NCBI GenBank assembly: GCA_009768925.2 | Contig: VHIT02000053.1 | Location: forward strand, 62,001 to 126,000 | Direction of reading: 5' to 3' | Length of the DNA stretch: 64,000 nucleotides | Source: Cryptosporidium bovis | Taxonomy: Eukaryota > Apicomplexa > Conoidasida > Eucoccidiorida > Cryptosporidiidae | Part shown: piece after piece, positions 21,557 through 31,603 of the stretch | How the letters are laid out: every line of letters begins with the position of its first letter | Numbering within the stretch: position 1 is the stretch's first letter | The notes under the pieces: generated by a model | What the model was told of the DNA's origin: nothing | Database searches by the model: none | Seen by the model: only the letters and a program-made list of their open reading frames with translations | Program-made: the position numbers and the translations under genes

Positions 21557-22060
21557 ATGAGATTAGAGGAAGAAAAAACTAAGAAAGAATACCAATTAAA
21601 TGATAGTGACTACAAAATTTGTGCAAATAGCCAGCAAGACATTCTCAGAAAAGATAACAAACATCTTCAGAAGAAAGAAAACTCTGATAATCACAATACT
21701 AGAAGTGACTTGAATCTAACAAGTAGCGATAACAATCCAAATAATATTCCACGTGGCACACCAACCTCAATAACTAATACGCCCTCCTCACGTTCTTTAT
21801 CCTACATGTCAACAAGTACAAATACTCCATCATTTACTCAAGGCTCAATGATAGCGTCAAATTCAGGGTATGACTTTAGAAGGGATAACGTTCTTAAAGA
21901 CCTTTTGGTTAATATACAAAGCAAATTAGTAACTGCGAATTCAATGCACGATCAAATAATAATTGAGAACCTAAATAGAATGCACGAAGTTGAGTGCCAA
22001 AGAAACATAGAATATATATTGAACAAAGCAAAAAAGTTATGCGATTATTTTGAAAAGTGA
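21557..22060 (+). CDS. Small unknown protein with C-terminal helix
   Basis: 167 residues. The first 105 are Asn/Ser/Thr/Asp/Lys-rich and look disordered, including a PTSITNTPSSRS stretch of possible phosphosites. The last 60 residues, from about FRRDNVLKDLL to the end, form an amphipathic helix or coiled coil with two Cys residues. No domain is recognised. An adaptor or complex subunit that binds through the helix is possible; that is inference only. The stop is 40 bp from the convergent methyltransferase gene. The start is the first ATG, with clean AT-rich leader sequence upstream. Confidence 0.65.
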   Translation: MRLEEEKTKKEYQLNDSDYKICANSQQDILRKDNKHLQKKENSDNHNTRSDLNLTSSDNNPNNIPRGTPTSITNTPSSRSLSYMSTSTNTPSFTQGSMIASNSGYDFRRDNVLKDLLVNIQSKLVTANSMHDQIIIENLNRMHEVECQRNIEYILNKAKKLCDYFEK

Positions 22061-22100
22061 AGTTAAAATATAAATATAAAATTAGTAAACATTAAAGGAA

Positions 22101-23513
22101 TTAATAATCAACAAAAAGGACTTGATTCCGAATAGCTACAAAGAAAATACATTTGTAAACAACTTTAAACATGCTTTGATTATTTCTTGTGTATGTCGCG
22201 TCCTTCCATTCTTCTTCAACAATGTCGAAGTATTTTGATATAATTTCTCTTATCTCTTCCCAAGACAACTCTATAGAAACAACATCATTCATACCAGAAT
22301 AATGGTATAATAAAGGACCCAAATTAATCCATACACCATTAGGAGGTATTAAATTAATAATAGTACGGATGTATGTAATTATATTTTTAGCTGTATCTAA
22401 AAAAAAACACGTTAATACAGCATCCCAAATTTGTATTTGATTTGAATATACTTCTACAAATTCACCAGCACACATACTTAAATCGTGACCGTACTTGACG
22501 TATTCATTTATACATATATCCGGAATAAATACGGGTCTTAGGTTATCTTCTTTTTTTGGTCTGTTTGACAGTGAAAATAAATATGGATATATCCTGATTG
22601 AATTTTTCTCAAACATATAGTTCAATATAAAGTTGCTACCTAAGAGCATTGCATAACTTATTTCATTTCCTTGACACGAATAACCTAATTTTGCCACTTC
22701 GAATAGTAATCTTCCCAACCCAGCGCCAGGAACCAAAACCTTTTGTCTTCTTGGATTACTAATATCAAGTGGCAAATATTTTACTAGTGCTTTTAAGATG
22801 GGATCGTATGATTCTGATCGTTCCGCTTCACCGTGCTCACTCCAATCTCTCACAAATTGTCTCAATGTTGCTTTTGCCTTTGATATATTGTGCATTGTAG
22901 TGCTTGGGACAGCATTTAAACTATAACCTCCCATGTATTTTTCATTTTTTAGTGAATAACATAAACAGTCCTCGCTGTCACAACACACATTATTGTTCAT
23001 ATTACTGTGTCTATATTTACTTAATGTTTCTTGAGATTTATTTCTATTGCTATTTCCTTTATATTTGTTTTTACTCTTAACATTATTTTTAGTTGGATTA
23101 TTTCGACTTTTCGTCTCTGCTATTTGAAAATAAAGATCAGGTGAAAGCATTAATTTAAAAAAATTCTGGTTTACCTTTATACATGACCTGTATTTATCTA
23201 TCTCACTTTCAATATTTCGTAGTGGATAAAGCTTTAAGTCTTGATTTGATAGACTATTCAAATTTCTTTCGATTCTAATTAAATCCTTAAATACGTCCCA
23301 TTCATATATCAAGAAGGATGTAACTACGCTTATAAAGTAATTATAGTCGCTTTTTATATTCTCTTTTGCAACACTATCCTCAACTTCTTTGTAACTTAGT
23401 GGAAAATTGCTCTCAAAGTACTTAATGTATGTATAGACATCCCTGTCATCACCATCATAATAAACTATTTCATTAAGTCGCTCACTTTCTGGAGTGTTTT
23501 CCGTATCACTCAT
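22101..23513 (-). CDS. CARNMT1: CARNMT1/N2227-family histidine N-methyltransferase
   Basis: 470 residues. The N-terminal 135 residues are helical. A Lys/Asn-rich linker with a Cys cluster (about 135-190) follows, then the catalytic half. Visible are LRQFVRDWSEHGEAERSESY, the SAM-binding VPGAGLGRLLFEVA (261-274), the acidic second strand GNEISYAML (282-290), DAVLTCFFLDTAKN, VWINLGPLLYHY and SWEEI near the C-terminus. These are the hallmarks of the N2227 family, whose members methylate the pi nitrogen of histidine in carnosine and in proteins, using S-adenosylmethionine. Carnosine is unlikely in this organism, so a protein histidine substrate is more plausible (inference). The linker is longer than usual. 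No intron or targeting signal is seen. Confidence 0.93.
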   Translation of the reverse strand: MSDTENTPESERLNEIVYYDGDDRDVYTYIKYFESNFPLSYKEVEDSVAKENIKSDYNYFISVVTSFLIYEWDVFKDLIRIERNLNSLSNQDLKLYPLRNIESEIDKYRSCIKVNQNFFKLMLSPDLYFQIAETKSRNNPTKNNVKSKNKYKGNSNRNKSQETLSKYRHSNMNNNVCCDSEDCLCYSLKNEKYMGGYSLNAVPSTTMHNISKAKATLRQFVRDWSEHGEAERSESYDPILKALVKYLPLDISNPRRQKVLVPGAGLGRLLFEVAKLGYSCQGNEISYAMLLGSNFILNYMFEKNSIRIYPYLFSLSNRPKKEDNLRPVFIPDICINEYVKYGHDLSMCAGEFVEVYSNQIQIWDAVLTCFFLDTAKNIITYIRTIINLIPPNGVWINLGPLLYHYSGMNDVVSIELSWEEIREIISKYFDIVEEEWKDATYTRNNQSMFKVVYKCIFFVAIRNQVLFVDY

Positions 23514-24526
23514 ATTAGTCTACTTTGTTTTCTTACACACTGGAACAAAGCTAAATTGATAATTTCACTCTCTTATTCAATATTACCAACCTAACTAGTT
23601 TGACTAGCCTCACTCTTATTTTCCACTCAATAGCTAATACAGCCACGGAAAACTATTTTGTTATCCAAATATATCTATTATCTCGCTTTATCTATTCTGC
23701 AACAATGAAAGAGCAAAAATGCTATTATGCAAATATGAAATATTCCAAGATCCAATATAAAAAAACAGCAACTTTGACTTAAGTTTGAAGTGATATTTTA
23801 ACATCCAGTAGAATACGCATAAACACGAATATTTATGAGCTTTTTTGTATTAAATGGAACATACTAATTAATATAAACTATTATTTACTTTCCAGTAATA
23901 TTTTTGTCAAACTTAGTACTTAATCGAATCAATAAATGTTTCTTAGGTCTTATTTACAGTGATTATTCGCTCAAAGTCTTGATAATTCTAGAGTTGAGCA
24001 GATACAATTTAAATGTGTACAAATAAATTAGTACAAAAGTGAAACTTGTAAATAGATGACACAGTATATATTTATTTCTGGATATTGGAGTTTTGTTTTT
24101 AAGCGAATAAGCAATGTGGTTCTAACCAGATAAACCTGATGATATAATACTTAGCTTTACTTGTGTTTGATCCTTGTTCTCCTTTTTCAAGTTTTTGTAT
24201 CTTAATGTATTTTCGAGTATCAAGGTACCCTATAAAAATGAGTTCCCGCCAATAATGATAAATTTTTCTGAAGTAAAACAATTAATAAATACAAATAATT
24301 GAGTGAAATAGTGTACAGTGAATAAGTAATATCACTGTTACGTCTCAAAAAGCTGAAGGTAGAGGTGTAAGGCGAACAAAGGTTCATTAAACACAACACT
24401 AGTTCATCTTTTCACTTGTATATACATACGTGTTATGTATAAATCTGATGTGCCCAAATAATAAATACATATAACGTATCCCTATTGACAATAGATTTCA
24501 CAGTAAATAAGTGGGAAATAACGTAA
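23514..24526. promoter_or_regulatory. Divergent spacer with E2F-like element
   Basis: 1.0 kb between the divergent CARNMT1 and TAP42 genes. TTCCCGCCAA at 24243-24252 lies about 275 bp before the TAP42 start. Short frames at 23600-23782 (plus) and 24099-24281 (minus) lack composition or motifs that would support them. Confidence 0.45.
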
Positions 24527-25600
24527 ATGGATTACAAGCTGCTGTCTGAGAGATACACTAAGTGTTTAATTAGTTACAACACTTTAATATACAACAGTGA
24601 CAGCTTTTCTACAGAAGTTAAAATAAGCCAACTGTTAGAACTTGAAGAAGAGTTATCAGAACTGGGGACATATATATATAGTTTGAGCATATTATCTAAA
24701 AATGAGGAGATAGATGGCATACACACCAATGATTTAAAGTTTCTACTTTACACATACTTGACTGCAGAAACAAAAAGAGTAATTAAAAATACAAAAGCTT
24801 CTAGGGACTATCTTCAAAGGGAGAATGACTTGAATAGTATTAAATCATTATATTCAGAATTTCTGAACGAAATCGTATCAATTGATAATGCGATATTTAA
24901 AGAAACAATTGAATCGACGGGCAACGAGAGGATTAAATATGGCACATTCAATGATAAAGAAATAAAAAAGGACAGAAACACCAAAATAATGAGATTTAAA
25001 AAGATTAAAGAACTTAAGTTACAACTTGACTTGTTTATAAAATCTGATTTCTTCCACTCAGATGAGGCTGAAAACAGGGAAATGTATATTAAATTAATAA
25101 ACCTATTTTTTTTAGAAACTATTGATCAAATAATAATGATTGAAAATGAACTTCAAATTCTTGAGTATTTTAATTCAAATAAAGAAAGTGGTATTAATAA
25201 TGATATACCAAAGTACAATACAGAGAAGCCAAAATTAAATGTACAGAATATTCTACCAAGTGTTAAATACCTAACATCAAGCCTACCTGATGATAAATAC
25301 AAACATGATTTTTCCTTCATTAATATTAAAGAGAAGTTTCAATCAAAGGTATTCGGACCAAGTCACGCACTCCCCACAATATCTATTGCGGAGGCTGCGG
25401 ATATTGAGTTGGCTCAGGCAAGAGAATATGAGAAAAGCGCTGAAGATATGAGGAAAGCCAAGGAAGCTAGATGTGCAATTCTTAATGACAAAGAATACAG
25501 CAAAGAAGAGGAAGAAGACGAATACAAGGCGAGATCCTGGGATGACTGGAAGGATCTAAATCCAAAAGGTCATGGCAATACAATAAAGAACGTTGGATAA
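24527..25600 (+). CDS. TAP42: TAP42/alpha4 (IGBP1), PP2A regulatory protein
   Basis: 357 residues. The first about 225 residues are all helical with TPR-like spacing, matching the N-terminal PP2A-binding bundle of TAP42/alpha4. The C-terminal signature is clear: the proline-containing LPTISIAEAADIELAQAREYEK, then an acidic run and ARSWDDWKDLNPKGHGN, the conserved WDDWKD-x-x-P-x-G-x-GN motif. TAP42/alpha4 binds the catalytic subunits of PP2A-type phosphatases (PP2A, PP4, PP6), protects them before holoenzyme assembly and links them to TOR signalling in yeast. Whether TOR input exists here is unknown. Lysines in the bundle that contact the phosphatase cannot be assigned safely from sequence alone. 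Confidence 0.93.
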   Translation: MDYKLLSERYTKCLISYNTLIYNSDSFSTEVKISQLLELEEELSELGTYIYSLSILSKNEEIDGIHTNDLKFLLYTYLTAETKRVIKNTKASRDYLQRENDLNSIKSLYSEFLNEIVSIDNAIFKETIESTGNERIKYGTFNDKEIKKDRNTKIMRFKKIKELKLQLDLFIKSDFFHSDEAENREMYIKLINLFFLETIDQIIMIENELQILEYFNSNKESGINNDIPKYNTEKPKLNVQNILPSVKYLTSSLPDDKYKHDFSFINIKEKFQSKVFGPSHALPTISIAEAADIELAQAREYEKSAEDMRKAKEARCAILNDKEYSKEEEEDEYKARSWDDWKDLNPKGHGNTIKNVG

Positions 25601-26076
25601 TTTTATCTTTAAACTAGTAAAAATGAATATTTCAAAATGAAAAATACATATTTGCAGTTAATTATTAATATTGTTTTATAGTACTGAATCTTCCCTTGAA
25701 ATTAACAATCCATTCCAGGGTTTTCATCTCGTTGTTGTTGTCCTTACTAAGATAGCTGTTTTCGTGTTGGACAAAATCGTTTTTTAAAATGTAATAAATG
25801 TTTTATTTACCTTTATTATTAAAACATAAACTAATCGTTTATTTCTTTTGCAAACTTGACAAGTTTCTATTAGGCGGGAATTCTTGTTTATATTAAATAC
25901 CAAGAGCAAGTGAAATAGGTAGAAATAAAGATAGTCGAATAAATTTTGTCTTGTGACAGACACAGAATTGCAACCAATGATGAGAAATTCAATGTGAGAA
26001 GTTTTTAATATAACTGATAACTAGAGTGTGAAGGTAAATATGTAAGATTTTGAAACAAAGCGAAGAAAGTGCGATA
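25601..26076. promoter_or_regulatory. Spacer with E2F-like element
   Basis: 476 bp without a coding frame. TTAGGCGGGAATT at 25870-25882 lies about 195 bp before the next ATG. The remainder is AT-rich. Confidence 0.4.
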
Positions 26077-27015
26077 ATGGATAATAGTGATATAATACAA
26101 TTTGAAACTGAAGAGCGAGTTGAAAGAACAACCAAAAAAAGGGGAGTAGAAGCAGTTGATAACGATGAGGATGAGGAAGGTTACGAACCATATATAAAAT
26201 ATCTTCAGGCTTTAAGTATGTCTTGGAGCAGTTGCCAGGCATCTTCGATGCTGACAAAAGACCTGGTTGATTACATAGTTCCCAGGTTTCAGGATTGCAG
26301 TACACCTATTAAAGTAAGAATAATAATGAGTATACTATACATTAACGAATCCTTGAGGATAGCATGTAAGGATAAGTTCATGAGTATACTTAATTGTGGT
26401 GAACTAGATAGGGACGATTGGGTGAGAAAGCTCTCTAGATTGTTAATACCGTATGTCCAAAAAGGTGTTCTTGACCTTGGAGAAACTGATACTGAAACTG
26501 CCTTTAAAATACTTAGATATTTAGATGAATTAAGAATGAAAGAAGGCGTTGAATATAGATTAAAACCACCATTGGAGTCTATTCATATGTGTGACCCTCT
26601 AACAGATGAATCAATGCAAAGTGAGATACCGTATTATAATATCGACTATGATAACTTTGTTCCACAGAAAGACTTTGAACTCCTTTTGCAAGATATTGAA
26701 AAGAACGGTATCCAAAAGATGAGGATGTTAACTAGCCAACAAAATAATAAGAGAAATCAAAATTTTTGTGGTTTTTCATCATTTTCCTTTGACCTAACAG
26801 GTGACTCTATAGGAAAAATAGATAGTACTTATAATACCACCAATAACACTGACAATGATACTGGCGGTGGAAGTTATAATGGAATTGGTGTCGTTGCGAA
26901 AGAATGCAACAGTTTAGGCAACAGAGGTAATTTAAGGAGTATCCATAGAAATAGATATGGCCTTAAAGATGAAGACTCAGTAACTAGCAAAAACGATGAC
27001 AATAACAACAATTAA
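26077..27015 (+). CDS. NELF-A-like protein (HDAg-type N-terminal domain)
   Basis: 312 residues from the ATG at 26077; the frame runs nine codons further up only to a TTG. Residues 50-138 align without gaps to the N-terminal domain of human NELF-A as I remember it. Shared features are the opening Trp, a Ser-x-Leu/Met-Leu-Thr pair (SSMLT), a D-x-I, a Phe, a Ser-x-x-x-Lys, the LDRDDWV block (LDSDPWV in human) and the closing G-x-L-x-L. The C-terminal about 100 residues are Asn/Asp/Ser/Gly-rich and probably disordered. NELF-A is a subunit of the negative elongation factor that holds promoter-proximal RNA polymerase II and contacts NELF-C. The C-terminal NELF-A tentacle region is not recognised. 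The assignment rests on one domain and needs a profile search. Confidence 0.65.
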   Translation: MDNSDIIQFETEERVERTTKKRGVEAVDNDEDEEGYEPYIKYLQALSMSWSSCQASSMLTKDLVDYIVPRFQDCSTPIKVRIIMSILYINESLRIACKDKFMSILNCGELDRDDWVRKLSRLLIPYVQKGVLDLGETDTETAFKILRYLDELRMKEGVEYRLKPPLESIHMCDPLTDESMQSEIPYYNIDYDNFVPQKDFELLLQDIEKNGIQKMRMLTSQQNNKRNQNFCGFSSFSFDLTGDSIGKIDSTYNTTNNTDNDTGGGSYNGIGVVAKECNSLGNRGNLRSIHRNRYGLKDEDSVTSKNDDNNNN

Positions 27016-28000
27016 GCTAGTTTTATTAGAGGTGTTTGACTAAATTATAATTAATATCAAGACTAGATGCTTTTAGACCGCACAAAGAGCACTAAAAATT
27101 AAAGTATAACTGAATTATTACCACAGCTATTTTGATTTCAAGCGATACAAAATAAACATGCTGTATTTAAATCTTTATAAAATTAACTACAAATATGTGT
27201 ATTCAACAGTAGAAGCTGTTCAATTTCTAGTGTCACTGTTGCTGTAATATATACGCTCGAAAGTTTACATTCAACTTTACAAATTATATGTTTTACGTAA
27301 CTTTTATAGTTGAATCAGTGTATCTTTCCCAATGCACTTATAATCCTATTCATTCCACATTACATGCGTTTTGTCCTCGTGATTTTGTAACTTGCTCACT
27401 TTTAGGCTGCTGTTATTGGTTACTGTGGGGTTTGGCGCTAGATTTCGAGACATTAAAATAGTATTCGTTCGAGTTGTGAAAAATGGACTTAAATTAGATT
27501 AAGGCTTTCATAAAACCCACTGTCATACCAGAGCTTAACATTCAAAGATAGCAGTTCACGTTTATGCATTGTTATCATATTCTTTAACTGTTATCTCCTT
27601 GCTTTTATTTAATATCATATTATTTTTTAAAAATGCACGCGTCTCGTCTCAAGTCATCGCTCGACAAGATACAAGGTGCATTTTGGAAGGCATATGCGTA
27701 ACAACATGAAATGAAATCGATATTACGATTATTTGCGACGATAAAGTGCATAAGAGGGATAGGTGAATGTGCTATAAAAGTTTTTTTACCTTCCACGAGA
27801 TAATTACAAATTTAATTTTCCTATAAAAAAATAGTTGTTTTGGGAATTAATATTGTACAGGATATTAATTTGGAGACTAAGCGTGATTTGCATTATATAA
27901 CCGTAAACAGGAGTGAATTTGGTATTTCCGGACTTAATTTTATATAGAAGTTCAAGCTTGTGTATATGTAAACAGCAAATAAAGGTATAAATATAAGAAA
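27016..28000. promoter_or_regulatory. Spacer with E2F-type TTTGGCGC
   Basis: 985 bp without a supported coding frame. TTTGGCGCTA at 27431-27440 is an exact TTTSGCGC match, about 560 bp before the next start. A GC-richer patch (ACGCGTCTCGTCTC) lies near 27637-27650. Confidence 0.4.
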
Positions 28001-30721
28001 ATGGTTGGTAATACAATACTGGTACCACCAAGATCAGCATTTAGATCCAGGGAGGAATTATGTGCCTTTGTATCATATAAAATGAGAAGAGCGACTGAGA
28101 TGTTTACATTCAAGTGTTCGCTCTACCAAAGAGAACTTAAATTGTATTTGCCTGAACCCGTTCCGAAGCACAGAAGATGGATAGATACATTTGATTCCGA
28201 GAGTATAGTTACGATACCTATAAGCAAAATAGAAAAAGACGAAATCGAATTGTTTAGGAGGTATTACCCAGAGGATATGGACCTGGATTCAATGTTTCCA
28301 GGTGATCTTTTACAAAGATCATTTAAGAAAAGAATATCTAGTTTACTTACTTCATTGGTAAACAAAATAGTGTTTTTGCTTGTACTTAAACATGATACGT
28401 GGTATGTCCACCAAGAAGCCAGAGATGGATTAAGGGAGTATTTGGTGAATAATATTTGGCCTAAACAACCTAAAATGAGGTTGTTATATAGAGATCACGT
28501 AACGACGTTTGTTGATACTAGAATAAGACATTTTAGAGATTCAGTCGGTAGGTACTTTAGAGATTTGCAAGCCAATAGCAAAAATTCTGAATTTGTTAAT
28601 AATTTGATAGTAACTTGTGACTACAAGCAATCTGAATTGGATGATATTATAAGCAAAGCACTGTGTGAACAGAAATATTATTTTGAAAAAGAAAGTAATA
28701 CTGAAATAGTTAAGTCTATAGGAAGTGGTGGAAACGATAAATTTGAAATAAGCGAGAGTAAAAGCACACCAAAAAAGTGTAATTCTTCTGAAAATGAAGG
28801 CAATGATGAGATTGATAAGATTGTTATTAGAAATGTTTCTGAATACAAAAATTTGATACAAACTAATAAACTGACCACAACTGACAATTTTGAAATTAGT
28901 AAAAATGGGAATACGGAAACGGATAACTGTAGTATCTTTTCTCGTGATAGAGTTTCTAATAACATGAAAGTCATTCAAAAGTCGGATACAAGTTCAAACT
29001 TAGAGCTTGAGAAAACGGATTTGACAACATATGAAGATGATTTAGATATTATTAATAATAGCAGTTATAAGATAATAAACACCATTTTTGATAAAATGAT
29101 GTCCATTGATGGAGTGAACAAAAATGATAAACAAAAAAAAAGGGATGACTGCTATAAGAATTTGGATCAAATTAAAAAAATGATAAGAAAGCATGATTTA
29201 AACAAAAAATGTCACGATCAAGAAAAGCTTCACTGCAACATTAAGTGTGATAGAATTTCCGACAAAAAGTTATTTACTGTGGATAATCAATATAAACTTG
29301 AAAAAATTAATGTTATTAATGCTGGACTTTCAACCGAAAGAACAGGAAACCCTGTCATTTTCAATTTGCAAGACAGTTTGAATGATGAAAAAGATGAGTA
29401 TGGCTTTGAGAATGAGAAGGAGGAAAACGAGGAGTATTATAGAGAAGAGGAAGGAATTGACGACTATAGTGACGGTAACTTTGGTGACTATGATGATGAT
29501 GACAATCATAATGGAGATGAGGAGGATGATGACTATAGTGATTGTGGTCACTGTGATGATAAAGACAGATATGATGAGCACGAAGAAAGTTTACAAAAAG
29601 ACAAAAATATCAATTTAAAGAATTTGGATTTTTATGAATCAAGAAAAAGAGAAAAACAAATTATTGAGGACAAAACAAATTATAATACAAAAACAATTAA
29701 TGAATTCAATGAGGATAGTAATTTAGGATACAAAGGACCATTGTTAAAGAAAAAAAGGGTTGGAATGCCAGAAAAGGCTATTAGTAACGGTAATAATGAC
29801 GAAAATAATGATGAAAATAGCAGACCGTTTAATGTCTCTACTTCTTCTATTTCATCAAATATAACATTGTCAACTGACTCGGTTTTGTCAACCTCATCTT
29901 TAAGTCTGAATTCAAATTTAGGTTTACATGTTAACAACGAAACTAAAAGTGGAAGTTCACCGAAGGAATCCTCTGTATTGAACTACTGTTCATTATTTCA
30001 GCCGCTTCCCAGTTCGATATTCTCACTATATGAGCAAAATATGAAGTTGAATCAGAGTATTGCTTACGGTAATATGGATAATGTTAAGTCTAACATTGTT
30101 TACAGAAATATAAGCAATGACAATGAGAATTGCATTGAGGGCAACAATAATAACAAGTATGGAATGATTCTCAGTACAGGATATAACTTTTCAAGTGCAA
30201 TCGGGAATGATAATGCAAGTGACGTAAAAAGTTCCTCCAGCGATTCAATCGACAACACATCAGGTGGGAATACCTATTACTTTAATCCTGCAAATATACT
30301 CAACAAAATTCCATTAAATGCTTGTTCAAATCATATGATAAATAGCGATCCGCTCATAAATGGTGGTATTCAACAGCTAAATCAAGGTGTTAATTTTGTT
30401 CATCCATATTACTATATTCCTAATTATAATTACCTAATTAGCTTACTAAATAATTCCCATACTAGCCCAAATATGAACCCAAATTTTAATTATAATGGTT
30501 TTGGACTTTTACCAGTATCTACATCTTTGACTTCATCCACACCATCATCTATATCTACAACTATAGCATCATCTTTAACCCCGTCTTATTTACCAAGTTA
30601 TTATTCAATCTATCCCTTTAGCTCACATTTTACACAACCAAATATTTACAACTTTAATAATTATAGCAGCCTTCTAAATAGCTTTAGTGGTCACAAAGCC
30701 AACCAAAGATTCAAGTACTAG
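28001..30721 (+). CDS. Large low-complexity protein with conserved-looking N-terminus
   Basis: 906 residues. The first about 200 have normal composition and look folded, with basic helical segments such as EELCAFVSYKMRRA, LVNKIVFLLVLKHD and VTTFVDTRIRHFRD. I do not recognise the family. The rest is Asn/Asp/Ser/Lys-rich. It contains an acidic tract near 460-525 (runs of Glu, then Asp/Gly repeats) and a Ser/Thr-rich stretch near 610-650. The Asn/Tyr/Pro/Ser-rich C-terminus resembles prion-like or transactivation regions. No signal peptide or transmembrane span is seen. The basic head with an acidic and Asn/Ser-rich tail could suit a nuclear or RNA-associated protein, but that is a guess. Confidence 0.8.
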   Translation: MVGNTILVPPRSAFRSREELCAFVSYKMRRATEMFTFKCSLYQRELKLYLPEPVPKHRRWIDTFDSESIVTIPISKIEKDEIELFRRYYPEDMDLDSMFPGDLLQRSFKKRISSLLTSLVNKIVFLLVLKHDTWYVHQEARDGLREYLVNNIWPKQPKMRLLYRDHVTTFVDTRIRHFRDSVGRYFRDLQANSKNSEFVNNLIVTCDYKQSELDDIISKALCEQKYYFEKESNTEIVKSIGSGGNDKFEISESKSTPKKCNSSENEGNDEIDKIVIRNVSEYKNLIQTNKLTTTDNFEISKNGNTETDNCSIFSRDRVSNNMKVIQKSDTSSNLELEKTDLTTYEDDLDIINNSSYKIINTIFDKMMSIDGVNKNDKQKKRDDCYKNLDQIKKMIRKHDLNKKCHDQEKLHCNIKCDRISDKKLFTVDNQYKLEKINVINAGLSTERTGNPVIFNLQDSLNDEKDEYGFENEKEENEEYYREEEGIDDYSDGNFGDYDDDDNHNGDEEDDDYSDCGHCDDKDRYDEHEESLQKDKNINLKNLDFYESRKREKQIIEDKTNYNTKTINEFNEDSNLGYKGPLLKKKRVGMPEKAISNGNNDENNDENSRPFNVSTSSISSNITLSTDSVLSTSSLSLNSNLGLHVNNETKSGSSPKESSVLNYCSLFQPLPSSIFSLYEQNMKLNQSIAYGNMDNVKSNIVYRNISNDNENCIEGNNNNKYGMILSTGYNFSSAIGNDNASDVKSSSSDSIDNTSGGNTYYFNPANILNKIPLNACSNHMINSDPLINGGIQQLNQGVNFVHPYYYIPNYNYLISLLNNSHTSPNMNPNFNYNGFGLLPVSTSLTSSTPSSISTTIASSLTPSYLPSYYSIYPFSSHFTQPNIYNFNNYSSLLNSFSGHKANQRFKY

Positions 30722-31186
30722 TCAAGCTTTTTTCTGAAAAAAACGCTGATACATCTGTAGAGAAAATGAAAGAAACGCAATGACGTTAAAAGTAATACGT
30801 TATAAATATATAATATTTTAGAACTAAGTGCTTTTTGTTACTTAAATCAGTAATAAAAAAATGGAGATGAACTTTAATGCTAACGAAGTGCCTGCGACTA
30901 TTATCATTCCCATTATTTTTGGTGTTTATGCCAAAATCTTAACTTTGTTAAGAAATGCATTGTATTTGTATGTATAAAGTTTTGTTTCTGTACATTACTG
31001 TAAATAGCAATTACAAACATGTAATTTTAATGTACTTCTAAACTAGTGTAAAATGTCTATGCACGTAACCATTATTTACTCATTCATTTGTCTATTATGA
31101 TTATGATGATTATTATTATCATCATTTAGTTTTATGAAGTTATCTATTTAAATCTAAATGACACTCTCGGAGTTGGGTATGGGTAT
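30722..31186. other. Convergent spacer
   Basis: 465 bp between convergent genes. AT-rich, with a short run of TGATTATTATTATCATCAT near 31106-31124. No gene, RNA or regulatory element is recognised. Confidence 0.45.
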
Positions 31187-31603
31187 CTAACCACAGCATT
31201 TTTTGCATGGATATCTCTTAGAAACAGAAGGTCTATAAGTTGAAATATAACTAAAGTGTGGATTTAAATGATTGTTAAATCTACTAAAATTGTTCGACCT
31301 TTGCTTTTTTCTTTTGTTGTCATCATCTTCACCACTATTACTATTATCGTCTTTTTCCTTTAAATCAGGATTTAAAAGGTACTCATTTCTCTCTTTTTCC
31401 CATCTTTCCATTTGCTTCTCTCTTATTCTTTTCATTCTCATGTCATTCATACATCTTATGTTTTCGTTTCTTTTGCGTAAGTATAAGTAGTAACAAAACC
31501 CCATAGTCACCACCAATGCAAGTACTGTTAATGATAATTTTAGTGTGTCCTCAAATAATCCCGTCCTTACTAATAATTCCTTTATTTTGTTTGTTACAGT
31601 CAT
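31187..31603 (-). CDS. Small single-TM protein, possibly selenoprotein S/VIMP-like
   Basis: 138 residues. One hydrophobic span (LKLSLTVLALVVTMGFCYYLYL, about 22-43) is followed by a basic, helical MRMKRIREKQMERWEKERNEY segment. An acidic Asn/Ser linker and a basic tail ending KKCCG close the protein. The order (short N-terminus, TM, charged helix, flexible Gly/Cys-ending tail) recalls VIMP/SelS, which recruits p97 at the ER membrane. The resemblance is architectural rather than sequence-based. The stop is TAG, so there is no selenocysteine read-through. It is equally possible that this is an unrelated tail-exposed membrane protein. Confidence 0.6.
   Translation of the reverse strand: MTVTNKIKELLVRTGLFEDTLKLSLTVLALVVTMGFCYYLYLRKRNENIRCMNDMRMKRIREKQMERWEKERNEYLLNPDLKEKDDNSNSGEDDDNKRKKQRSNNFSRFNNHLNPHFSYISTYRPSVSKRYPCKKCCG

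Noticed and set aside
29330-29581. Long Ile/Val-rich minus-strand frame inside the 906-residue gene
   Set aside because: It is the antisense shadow of an Asp/Asn repeat tract.
31187-31200. Selenocysteine read-through in the VIMP-like protein
   Set aside because: The stop is TAG, not TGA, and no downstream SECIS-like hairpin was noticed.
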